A stretch of 64,000 nucleotides of DNA from an uncultured Alteromonadaceae bacterium (GTDB lineage Bacteria; Pseudomonadota; Gammaproteobacteria; Enterobacterales; Alteromonadaceae). The notes beneath the pieces are model-generated. The model was not told the DNA's origin. It was given only the letters and a program-made list of their open reading frames with translations, and did not search any database. The stretch lies in contig CANMXU010000002.1 of the NCBI GenBank assembly GCA_947501935.1, positions 62,001 through 126,000 on the forward strand, written 5' to 3'. Both the position numbers and the translations under genes were made by a program. Below are positions 16,671 through 24,809 of the stretch, piece by piece (position 1 is the stretch's first letter; every line of letters begins with the position of its first letter).

Positions 16671-17716
16671 TCAGCTAAGGTTAAACACACATCAGTAATA
16701 TTAAGTACATTATCTTTAAAAACACGGATCAGCGCAGGGTCAAATGCTAAACCCGCTTCATCTTGAATATAAGTTATCGCTTCTTCTAATGGCCAAGCTT
16801 TTTTATACGGCCGCTCAGTAGTCAAGGCATCAAAAACATCAGCAATTGCGGTAATACGACCTTCAATGGGGATTGACTCGCCTTTTAATTTATTTGGGTA
16901 ACCTTCACCGTCCCAACGTTCATGATGACTAAAGGCAATGCTCTGTGCCATTTGAATTAAAATTGAACTATTATCGCCAATAAGCTCTTGACCAAAAGTG
17001 GTATGTTTATTCATTACTTCCCGTTCTTTACTATCAAGTCGTGCGGGTTTTAATAGAATTTTGTCAGGTATGCCAATTTTACCAATATCATGAAGTGGCG
17101 CAGCTTGTTCTATCATTCTAGCCAAGTCGCCGGGTAGACCATAACCTTCAGCTAGAATTCGAGCATATTTACCCACCCGCAGCACATGTTTGCCAGTTTC
17201 ATCATCTTTTAATTCACCCGCTACTGCCAAGCTATATAACAAACTATCAATCGAACAATTTAATTCTTGGGTGCGTTTTTCAACTTCTCTTTCTAACAGC
17301 TCATTATCTTGTTGATGGGTGAGATAACTTTTTCTAATTTTTAGTAAATTTTTCACCCGCAAGATCACTTCAACCTGGTCAAAAGGCTTGTTGAGAAAAT
17401 CGTTAGCGCCATTACGTAGTGCTTTATTGCGAGTTTCTACTCCTTGAACGCCAGTAATAATTAAAATGGGTAGTTGGTCATCGTCGTAATTACTTCGCAC
17501 TGCTTTCATCACATCAAAGCCGCTTAAATGCGGCATTTCAAGATCAAGTAAAATAAGGTCAATGGATTGATCTTTTAGCGTTTGAGCAATTTTTCGCGGG
17601 TCGGTTAACGTGATGATATTAGCTGTAACTTCCTGCGCAACTAACTTGGTAAGCACTAAAGAATTAGTAATTGAGTCGTCACATATCAAAACATGTAAGT
17701 TCTTAAAATTATCCAT
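16667..17716 (-). CDS. Response regulator with REC and HD-GYP domains (RpfG-like c-di-GMP phosphodiesterase)
   Basis: A 349-residue cytoplasmic two-component protein. The receiver domain (about 7-125) has the acidic pair ICDD and phospho-acceptor LLDLEMP. A short helical linker follows. The HD-GYP domain has His209-Asp210 in APLHDIGKIG, the HHERWDGEGYP segment with GYP at 272-274, and the downstream DVFDALTTERPYK. All metal-binding and GYP residues are present, so c-di-GMP hydrolysis to GMP is expected, gated by phosphorylation. No sensor kinase is adjacent. It is convergent with, and overlaps by four bases, the LacI gene; no terminator separates them. Confidence 0.92.
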   Translation of the reverse strand: MDNFKNLHVLICDDSITNSLVLTKLVAQEVTANIITLTDPRKIAQTLKDQSIDLILLDLEMPHLSGFDVMKAVRSNYDDDQLPILIITGVQGVETRNKALRNGANDFLNKPFDQVEVILRVKNLLKIRKSYLTHQQDNELLEREVEKRTQELNCSIDSLLYSLAVAGELKDDETGKHVLRVGKYARILAEGYGLPGDLARMIEQAAPLHDIGKIGIPDKILLKPARLDSKEREVMNKHTTFGQELIGDNSSILIQMAQSIAFSHHERWDGEGYPNKLKGESIPIEGRITAIADVFDALTTERPYKKAWPLEEAITYIQDEAGLAFDPALIRVFKDNVLNITDVCLTLAD

Positions 17717-18279
17717 AATATGATAAACCTATTGAAATGATGATCGTATCCGCACGATACATCGGCAATAAATTACAAAAATTACTCACGCAATTTTGCA
17801 ACATCCTTATCTTGATGCCGCTTCTAAAATCTCTAAAAGTGACACCAGATAATAATTATAGTCATGAATTTTTAATATCGAACAAATTTTATTCAACAGC
17901 ATCATTAATTCAAATATTATTTTGAGCGGCAATTTAAGTCATTTTTGTATTTTTTAAATTAGCAATTAATGCCATAGCCATATGATATATATGTTTATTA
18001 TAAAATTAGTAACGACTTAATTGTACATTGGTACAGATATTTTTCACTACTGAATAATGGGTGAATTTTTATCACTTCAATAATATTGCAGATGACGTAT
18101 TTGCGTATATACTTTAGGCACTTATAGTGCTGAGATTGATTATTAACATAATAAAAAATTCATAAATTGATAATATTTTTTACAAGGAACTAAGCTAATT
18201 TATCAGTAAAAAATATCAGAGATAACTGTTCTTGATATTTTTTAAACAATGTAAACACGAAACTTAAGGAAAAGAAGTC
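17717..18279. other. AT-rich intergenic region upstream of the glycogen operon
   Basis: A 563-base gap between the divergent HD-GYP gene and the glycogen operon, holding the promoters of both. A plausible rightward -10 element TATACT is at 18108-18113, with only a poor -35 (TTGCAG, 18086-18091, 16-base spacer), so the start point is uncertain. From there the leader would be about 160 bases. A 62-codon open frame at 17737-17925 lacks a ribosome site and is not regarded as a gene. No GC-centred LacI-type palindrome was seen here. Confidence 0.5.
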
Positions 18280-18579
18280 ATGTTAACCAAGCGTTTTTTC
18301 AAAACAAAAAATGAAGCCGAAGTCACCTTTGAATTTAATAGCGATAGCAACGACCAAGTAGCACTTATTGCCGAATTTAATAATTGGCAACCACTTGCAA
18401 TGCGCTATAGCAAAAAACATAAAGCTTTTCGCGCAAAAGTACGCCTTCCTAAAGATGCTAATTATCAATTCCGTTACTTAGTTAATAATCAAATATGGCA
18501 AAATGATCATCAAGCCGATCGCTATTTATTAAATAGCTTTGGTACCGATAATTCTGTTGTTTGCACCACGCAAGCATAG
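18280..18579 (+). CDS. Stand-alone CBM48 / isoamylase N-terminal-like glycogen-binding protein
   Basis: A 99-residue cytoplasmic protein made of a single early-set (E-set) domain like the glycogen-binding module of AMPK-beta and the N-terminal domain of branching enzymes. Landmarks are FEFNSDSNDQVALIAEFNNW with Trp36, FRAKVRLP, and YQFRYLVNNQIW at 62-73. These place the aromatic residues that contact alpha-glucan in this family. There is no catalytic domain. It is the first gene of the operon, with an AAGGA ribosome site, and precedes malQ by nine bases. It may tether glycogen enzymes to the granule or sense glycogen; neither role is demonstrated. Confidence 0.82.
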   Translation: MLTKRFFKTKNEAEVTFEFNSDSNDQVALIAEFNNWQPLAMRYSKKHKAFRAKVRLPKDANYQFRYLVNNQIWQNDHQADRYLLNSFGTDNSVVCTTQA

Positions 18580-18588
18580 ACTTATTCG

Positions 18589-20565
18589 ATGAGCGACAAA
18601 AGCAAGCTTTGTTACTTACAAGGCATTGGCTTAGATTATGTTGACTACCATGGTAACTCTCAAGTTATTGATCAAAACATTAGAGATCAATTACTTATTG
18701 CATGTGGACACCACTTAGGTTCACAAGAAATAAGACAAAGCAATGAGCAACTTGACGCCTTACCTTGGTTAACTGTATTAGCAAAAGTTCAAACAACTGT
18801 TGAAGATAGCGCCAATTTTAAAATACGGCTTTCTTCACCATTGCTTGAGCATGCGTGTCAGTGGCAGCTTTTCAATAGCCAGAAACAACTGATTTTAAGT
18901 GGTGAATCACCCGCAGAATCTTTAGCTGAAACGGGCCACTATTTTTATCAAGGCCTACGCTACAGTGAACGGCTTATTACACTTGAAAATATTTCGCCAG
19001 AGTATTACCAACTTCATCTTCAAATTGCTGATCAGCAGTTTTCAGGACAACTAATTTATAGTCCTAAAACCTGCTTCGACCCTATCGAAAAAGATAAGTT
19101 ATGGGGCGTTTCAGTACAGCTTTACAGTGTTAAAAGTAACGATAACTTTGGTATTGGTGATTTCGGTGATTTACAAGAATTAGTTAGACTAAGCGCAAGC
19201 GTGGGAGCTGATTATATTTTGTTAAACCCACTGCATAAGCTGTTTCAATATAGTCCAGAGCGTGCCAGCCCTTATAGCCCAAATGATCGAACACAATTAA
19301 ATCCCTTGTACATTAGCCCTAAGCTTTGCCCAGATTTTCAAAGTAATGGTCTTAAGCTAAAAGTTACTGAAAGCATTATTGACTACCCAGCAATCAGCTC
19401 AGCTAAATACGCCATTTTTGCTGAAATGTTTAAAATATTTACCAAGCAACAGCTGGCAAATAACACAGATCGGGCGAAACAATTTCATGCCTTTAAAAGC
19501 CAACATGCACTATGGCAGTTAGCTGATTATGACTACTACCTACAATGGCAAGCTTTTGTACAACTTAATCGCTGCCAAACCCTATGTCAGCAATTGCAGA
19601 TGAAAATAGGCTTAATGCTTGATTTAGCCGTAGGCTGCGCACCTGACGGCGAAGAGTACCAACGTAATCAGGAAATATTTGCCGACAATGTTAGCGTTGG
19701 CGCGCCACCTGACCCTTGGGCGACTGAGGGGCAAAACTGGGGCTTACCGGCAATCAATCCGGTGCAGCTTAAAGCCAATAATTATCAGTTTTTTATCACG
19801 CTACTACGAGCAAATATGCAAGCCTGTGGCGCCTTACGCATCGACCACGTTATGGGCTTGTTACGCTTATGGTGGTGTGTGCAATTTCAAGGACAACAAC
19901 ACGGTTGTTATGTGTATTACCCGTTTGAAAATTTACTTGCCATTTTGGCCTTAGAAAGCCATAAAAATAATTGTTTAATTGTTGGTGAAGACTTAGGCGT
20001 AGTACCGCCAGAAGTTATTTCTAACATGGCTAAGCGTCATGTTTATGGCAATAATATTTTCTATTTTGAAAAAAATGCGCACGGTGAGTTCAAACAACCT
20101 CAAAACTTTCGCCAACAAGCTATGCTGATGATAGCCAATCATGATGTGCCTCCTTTTTATGCTTGGTGGCAAGCTGACGATATTAAGCTAAAAACCCAAT
20201 ATCAATTATTTGAGTCTTCAGAACAAGCTCATCAAGCTTTAGCTACCAGAGAGCAAGACCAGCAGCTGTTAATTAAATGGCTTGGCTCTAAAGCAATAAC
20301 AGATTCGAGAGAAACTATTTATCACGCAGTTGTTAAAAAACTCGCGGCTTCCGCCAGTACCTTATTATGCCTACAAGTTGAAGACCTTGAAGGCAATAAC
20401 ATTCCGGTAAACATTCCCGGTACCAATACTGAATATCCTAATTGGAGCCGGCGTTTAGCGCAGCCGCTCCGCCAAACTTTTGATCAAACCTCGTTGTTTG
20501 CCGTAATCAATCAAGGAAGAAAAAATGCAACAGAACAATCAAGTAACCACAGCTCCACTACCTGA
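18589..20565 (+). CDS. malQ: 4-alpha-glucanotransferase (amylomaltase, GH77)
   Basis: Transfers alpha-1,4-glucan segments between maltodextrins, releasing glucose. The 658-residue length is close to E. coli MalQ. The conserved nucleophile Asp419 is in LRIDHVMGLLRLWW and the acid/base Glu467 in VGEDLGVVPPEV. The substrate-loop segments GVSVQLYSVKSNDNFGIGDF and ASPYSPNDR are also typical. It has no clear ribosome site of its own and probably depends on coupling to the preceding short gene. Its last 41 bases overlap the glgB start, which has its own strong ribosome site. In this operon it would recycle short dextrins left by GlgX and GlgP. Confidence 0.95.
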   Translation: MSDKSKLCYLQGIGLDYVDYHGNSQVIDQNIRDQLLIACGHHLGSQEIRQSNEQLDALPWLTVLAKVQTTVEDSANFKIRLSSPLLEHACQWQLFNSQKQLILSGESPAESLAETGHYFYQGLRYSERLITLENISPEYYQLHLQIADQQFSGQLIYSPKTCFDPIEKDKLWGVSVQLYSVKSNDNFGIGDFGDLQELVRLSASVGADYILLNPLHKLFQYSPERASPYSPNDRTQLNPLYISPKLCPDFQSNGLKLKVTESIIDYPAISSAKYAIFAEMFKIFTKQQLANNTDRAKQFHAFKSQHALWQLADYDYYLQWQAFVQLNRCQTLCQQLQMKIGLMLDLAVGCAPDGEEYQRNQEIFADNVSVGAPPDPWATEGQNWGLPAINPVQLKANNYQFFITLLRANMQACGALRIDHVMGLLRLWWCVQFQGQQHGCYVYYPFENLLAILALESHKNNCLIVGEDLGVVPPEVISNMAKRHVYGNNIFYFEKNAHGEFKQPQNFRQQAMLMIANHDVPPFYAWWQADDIKLKTQYQLFESSEQAHQALATREQDQQLLIKWLGSKAITDSRETIYHAVVKKLAASASTLLCLQVEDLEGNNIPVNIPGTNTEYPNWSRRLAQPLRQTFDQTSLFAVINQGRKNATEQSSNHSSTT

Positions 20566-22738
20566 TTATTTTCACTTTGTAGAAGCGTTAGAACATGCCA
20601 ACTTTGAAGATGTTTTTAGTTTTTTAGGTGTTCATGACAGTGATAAAAATCAGGTCTGTTACCGAGTATTTTTTCCAGAAGCTGAACAAGTTACCTTGCT
20701 ATTAAATGATCAAGAATATATTTTTTCGCGTTATCAATTAACACAGCTTTTTTATCTAGAATTACCTAAGCATGCTAATTATCAGCAATATCAGCTTAGG
20801 GTTAAGTACGCTAAATTTACCCTAACTCAATACGACTGTTATGCGTTTGAGTCAAGCCTTGACCAGCAAGCAATGTACTTATTTAATGAAGGTACCTTAG
20901 CCCATGCTCACCATCATTTAGGTGCACAAAAAATATCAATAAATGGTGTCGAAGGTATACGGTTCGCAGTATGGGCGCCTAATGCTAAATCTGTTTCGGT
21001 TATCTGCGATCACAATCATTGGGACGCGCGCTGCCATGTAATGCGTAAACATTTAGCCTCTGGGGTGTGGGAATTATTTATACCAGAGCTTGATATTGGC
21101 CTTAACTATAAATACAGCCTGTTAACCCATACCCAGCAACGTCTAGAAAAAGCTGACCCGTTTGCTTTTCAAATGCAACTGCCACCTAATACCGCTTCTG
21201 TTGTGGGTAAGTCAGGTAATGCAATTACGCCAATTAAAAATAAAAAACCACAACTTAATCATGTCTCACAAGCTATTAGCATTTATGAAGTACATTTAGG
21301 CTCATGGCGCCGCGTTCCTCAAGAAGGTAATCGCTATTTAACCTATAAGGAACTGGCCGAGCAATTAATCCCTTACGTAGTTGAGTTAGGTTTTACTCAT
21401 ATTCAATTAATGCCGATTACCGAATATCCTTTCGACGGCTCATGGGGTTATCAACCGATCGGCATGTTTTCCCCAACCCATAGGTTTGGCAACATTGACG
21501 ACTTTTATTATTTTGTTCATGCCGTTAAAGCTGCCGGTTTAGGTTTATTGGCTGATTGGGTACCGGCTCACTTTCCATCAGACCCACATGGTTTAGCGAC
21601 TTTTGATGGTACACATTTATTTGAGCATGCCGACAGTCGCCAAGGTTACCACCCTGACTGGCAGACCCACATTTATAACTATGAACGCGCCGAAGTGCGT
21701 AGTTATTTATTATCTAATGCAACCTTCTGGTTAGAGAATTTTCACTTAGATGGTTTGCGCGTTGACGCCGTTGCTTCCATGCTTTATCTCGATTACAGCC
21801 GCGAAGAAGGTCAGTGGTTGCCTAATTGTTACGGTGGCCGTGAAAACTTAGCAGCCATTAGTATGCTACAACAAATTAACCAATCACTTTATCAGCATAA
21901 TCCGAATATTATGATGGTTGCTGAAGAGTCGACCTCGTGGCCGGGTGTTACCGAAATGACCTCATCTGGGGGCTTAGGTTTTGGTTACAAATGGAATATG
22001 GGCTGGATGAACGACAGCTTGTCGTACATGAGTATAGACCCGCTCTATCGCAAACATCATCATAATGAAATGACCTTTTCAATGATTTATGCCTACAGTG
22101 AAAACTATATATTACCGCTAAGTCACGACGAAGTTGTACATGGCAAAGGCTCATTAATTAATAAAATGCCCGGTGACGATTGGCAAAAATTTGCTAATTT
22201 ACGTTGTTATTACGGCTTTATGTGGGCGCATCCAGGTAAAAAGCTACTCTTTATGGGCTCTGAATTTGGTCAATATTCAGAGTGGGATCACGACCATTCG
22301 CTTGACTGGCACTTACTCGAGCAAGAAAAACATCAAGCACTGAAGAAACTGGTTATCGATCTTAATCAATTATATAAAACCCAGCCAGCCTTGCATCAAT
22401 GTGATAACCAAGCTGTTGGTTTTGATTGGATCGACCAAAACAATAGCGAGCAGAGTATTTTCAGTTTTATTCGTTACGACCAGCAACGTAAAAGCAAGGT
22501 TATTTGCATCAGTAATATGACGCCAAACGTACATTACGACTTTGAACTTGGCGTACCTGCGGCTAAAAACTACCAGCTAATTTTAAATACCGATCACGCC
22601 TGTTATGGCGGTAGTGGTGTTGGCCCAGAGCAAAATATTGCGGTAATCAATAAGGCTAATCATGGTTTTAAGCACAGCATTAAACTGACCATAGCACCAT
22701 TAGCCAGTTATTACCTATTGAGCGATGCTGATGACTAA
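20525..22738 (+). CDS. glgB: 1,4-alpha-glucan branching enzyme (GH13)
   Basis: Makes alpha-1,6 branches in glycogen. The 737-residue protein has an N1 domain, a CBM48 domain (about 120-220, GIRFAVWAPNAKSVSVI), the GH13 barrel and a C-terminal all-beta domain. Catalytic residues are Asp414 in LRVDAVASMLYLDY, Glu467 in MMVAEESTSWPG, and the HD pair in LPLSHDEVVHGKGS. The start at 20525 is supported by AAGGAAG just upstream, even though it lies inside malQ in another frame. Length matches two-N-domain branching enzymes such as E. coli GlgB (728). It overlaps glgX by 14 bases. Confidence 0.97.
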   Translation: MQQNNQVTTAPLPDYFHFVEALEHANFEDVFSFLGVHDSDKNQVCYRVFFPEAEQVTLLLNDQEYIFSRYQLTQLFYLELPKHANYQQYQLRVKYAKFTLTQYDCYAFESSLDQQAMYLFNEGTLAHAHHHLGAQKISINGVEGIRFAVWAPNAKSVSVICDHNHWDARCHVMRKHLASGVWELFIPELDIGLNYKYSLLTHTQQRLEKADPFAFQMQLPPNTASVVGKSGNAITPIKNKKPQLNHVSQAISIYEVHLGSWRRVPQEGNRYLTYKELAEQLIPYVVELGFTHIQLMPITEYPFDGSWGYQPIGMFSPTHRFGNIDDFYYFVHAVKAAGLGLLADWVPAHFPSDPHGLATFDGTHLFEHADSRQGYHPDWQTHIYNYERAEVRSYLLSNATFWLENFHLDGLRVDAVASMLYLDYSREEGQWLPNCYGGRENLAAISMLQQINQSLYQHNPNIMMVAEESTSWPGVTEMTSSGGLGFGYKWNMGWMNDSLSYMSIDPLYRKHHHNEMTFSMIYAYSENYILPLSHDEVVHGKGSLINKMPGDDWQKFANLRCYYGFMWAHPGKKLLFMGSEFGQYSEWDHDHSLDWHLLEQEKHQALKKLVIDLNQLYKTQPALHQCDNQAVGFDWIDQNNSEQSIFSFIRYDQQRKSKVICISNMTPNVHYDFELGVPAAKNYQLILNTDHACYGGSGVGPEQNIAVINKANHGFKHSIKLTIAPLASYYLLSDADD

Positions 22739-24809
22739 TCAAAGCAATGCCGCAGGGATAATAGCAACTCGTGGTAACGGCTATACACTTGGCGCGATAA
22801 CTGATGGTCTTAAAACCAATTTCGCTTTGTATTCAAGTACCGCAAGTAAAGTCGAACTGTGCTTATACGATGTACTTGGCGAACAAGAAATTGCCCGCTT
22901 TGAAATGATTCAAGGTGAGCAATTTATTTGGCATATTGGTTTAAGTGGCATTAATAGCGAACAAATTTATAGCTATTATGTTTATGGTGATTATTTACCT
23001 GAACAAGGAATTTGGCATGATCCTACTCAAGCCTTACTTGACCCTTATGCGAAAAAAATTCATGGCGAATTTTCATGGTCGCAAGGCATGGAAGGTAATG
23101 AAGAAAGTGATAAATTTTGGTTAAAACCTACTCCGCCGAAAGCCAAAGTGAGTAGCATTAATAAATACCAAGGCACTCGGCCAAATATTCCATGGCATAA
23201 GCTGTTTATTTATGAATGCCATGTCAAAGGCGTTAGCCAAAAATTTCCTGATATCGACAATAGCATTCGCGGCAAGTTTTTAGCCCTTGCCGACCCGGTC
23301 TTTATTCAACATTTAAAAGGCTTAGGCATTACCGCGATTGAATTATTGCCAAGCCAATACTTTATCAGTGAAGAATTTATTGTTAATAAAGGCCTGTCAA
23401 ATTACTGGGGCTACAATACCCTTAACTTTTTTGCTCCGCACCCCGCTTACTTGGTTGACGACGATGTTCGTGAATTCCAACTTATGGTTGCCGCTTTCCA
23501 TCAAGCCGGTATCGAAGTTATTATCGATGTTGTTTACAACCACACTGCTGAAGGCAACAATTTAGGCCCAACCTTATCTTTTCGTGGCATCGACAATAAC
23601 AGTTATTATCGTGTGCATAAGGAAAAGCCGAGTGAATATATAAATGACACCGGCTGTGGCAATACCGTTAACATCACCTCGCCAGCAACCTTACGCTTAG
23701 TTATGGACAGCCTACGTTACTGGGTTGAGTACATGGGTGTTGATGGTTTTCGTTTCGATTTAGCCACCATACTAGGCAGAAAATACAGCGGCTACCGCGC
23801 CAACCTTGCCTTTTTTCAAACCATAGCCCAAGACCCCGTATTATGTAGAACTAAACTAATAGCTGAACCTTGGGATATTGGCCCTGGCGGTTATCAGCTG
23901 GGCGGCTTTATCGCGCCCTGGCGAGAGTGGAATGACCAATATCGTGATGCTACAAGGCAATTTTGGCGTGGTGATAAATATCAGCTGCCGGTATTTGCTA
24001 AGCATTTTCATGGCTCGGGTTATTTATTTGAATGCAACAGTCGCCCGGTAACCTCGGGCATTAATTTTATCACCGCTCACGACGGCTTCACCCTTGCCGA
24101 TCTCGTGTCTTATCAACATAAGCACAATGAAGCAAATGGCGAAAATAGCCGCGATGGCCATAGTGATAATCATTCATGTAACTGGGGGCATGAAGGGGAA
24201 ACCTCAGATGAAAATATTAATAATTTGCGACTCACCATGCAAAAAAACCTGCTGTTAACTTTGGCTTTATCGCAAGGTGTGCCGATGATTTGTGCGGGTA
24301 GCGAAGTTGCTCACTCCCAAAAAGGTAATAACAACGCGTACTGTCAGGATAACGACATTAACTGGATTGACTGGCAAAAAGAACAAGCTTGTCCTGCAGA
24401 GCATCCTTTATATCAATTTATTCAAACCGCTTTTGCACTGCGTAATGAAATGAGCTTTTTTCAACAAGAGCATTTTATTCATGACAACGACCCGCGTTTT
24501 GACTTGCAATGGCTAAACAGCCAAGCGCAGCCGATGACAGAAAGCGATTGGCAACAAAGTGACAATCATCATTTAAGTTATTTAATTACCGACAAAGAAG
24601 AAAAAAAGTCACTACTGATATTATTTAATGCCAGTAATTGCGAGCTGCTATTTTCTTTGCCTAACAGCCAAAAATTATGGCAACAACGCATTGATACCAG
24701 TAGCAACACTCAAACTGAAGTTATATTCCCAAGCGACTGTGCCATCACCATAAAAGCTCATTCAAGCTGGGTATTATCAAGTACCGAACAGGAGATTGAT
24801 TATGAATAA
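22725..24809 (+). CDS. glgX: Glycogen debranching enzyme, isoamylase type (GH13)
   Basis: Hydrolyses alpha-1,6 branch points in limit dextrins left by phosphorylase. The 694 residues comprise an N-terminal CBM48-like domain, then the GH13 barrel with nucleophile Asp345 in GFRFDLATILGR and acid/base Glu381 in LIAEPWDIGPGGYQ, and the INFITAHDGFTLADLVSY segment with the third acidic site. The HNEANGENSRDG stretch is characteristic of GlgX/TreX. Two candidate ATGs (22725 and 22731) lie within the glgB tail; neither has a clear ribosome site, so the choice is uncertain by two codons. Its end overlaps glgP by eight bases. Confidence 0.95.
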   Translation: MLMTNQSNAAGIIATRGNGYTLGAITDGLKTNFALYSSTASKVELCLYDVLGEQEIARFEMIQGEQFIWHIGLSGINSEQIYSYYVYGDYLPEQGIWHDPTQALLDPYAKKIHGEFSWSQGMEGNEESDKFWLKPTPPKAKVSSINKYQGTRPNIPWHKLFIYECHVKGVSQKFPDIDNSIRGKFLALADPVFIQHLKGLGITAIELLPSQYFISEEFIVNKGLSNYWGYNTLNFFAPHPAYLVDDDVREFQLMVAAFHQAGIEVIIDVVYNHTAEGNNLGPTLSFRGIDNNSYYRVHKEKPSEYINDTGCGNTVNITSPATLRLVMDSLRYWVEYMGVDGFRFDLATILGRKYSGYRANLAFFQTIAQDPVLCRTKLIAEPWDIGPGGYQLGGFIAPWREWNDQYRDATRQFWRGDKYQLPVFAKHFHGSGYLFECNSRPVTSGINFITAHDGFTLADLVSYQHKHNEANGENSRDGHSDNHSCNWGHEGETSDENINNLRLTMQKNLLLTLALSQGVPMICAGSEVAHSQKGNNNAYCQDNDINWIDWQKEQACPAEHPLYQFIQTAFALRNEMSFFQQEHFIHDNDPRFDLQWLNSQAQPMTESDWQQSDNHHLSYLITDKEEKKSLLILFNASNCELLFSLPNSQKLWQQRIDTSSNTQTEVIFPSDCAITIKAHSSWVLSSTEQEIDYE

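Noticed and set aside
17737..17925. 62-codon open frame upstream of the glycogen operon
   Set aside because: No ribosome site, no recognisable sequence, low-complexity AT-rich region; more likely promoter DNA of the divergent genes.
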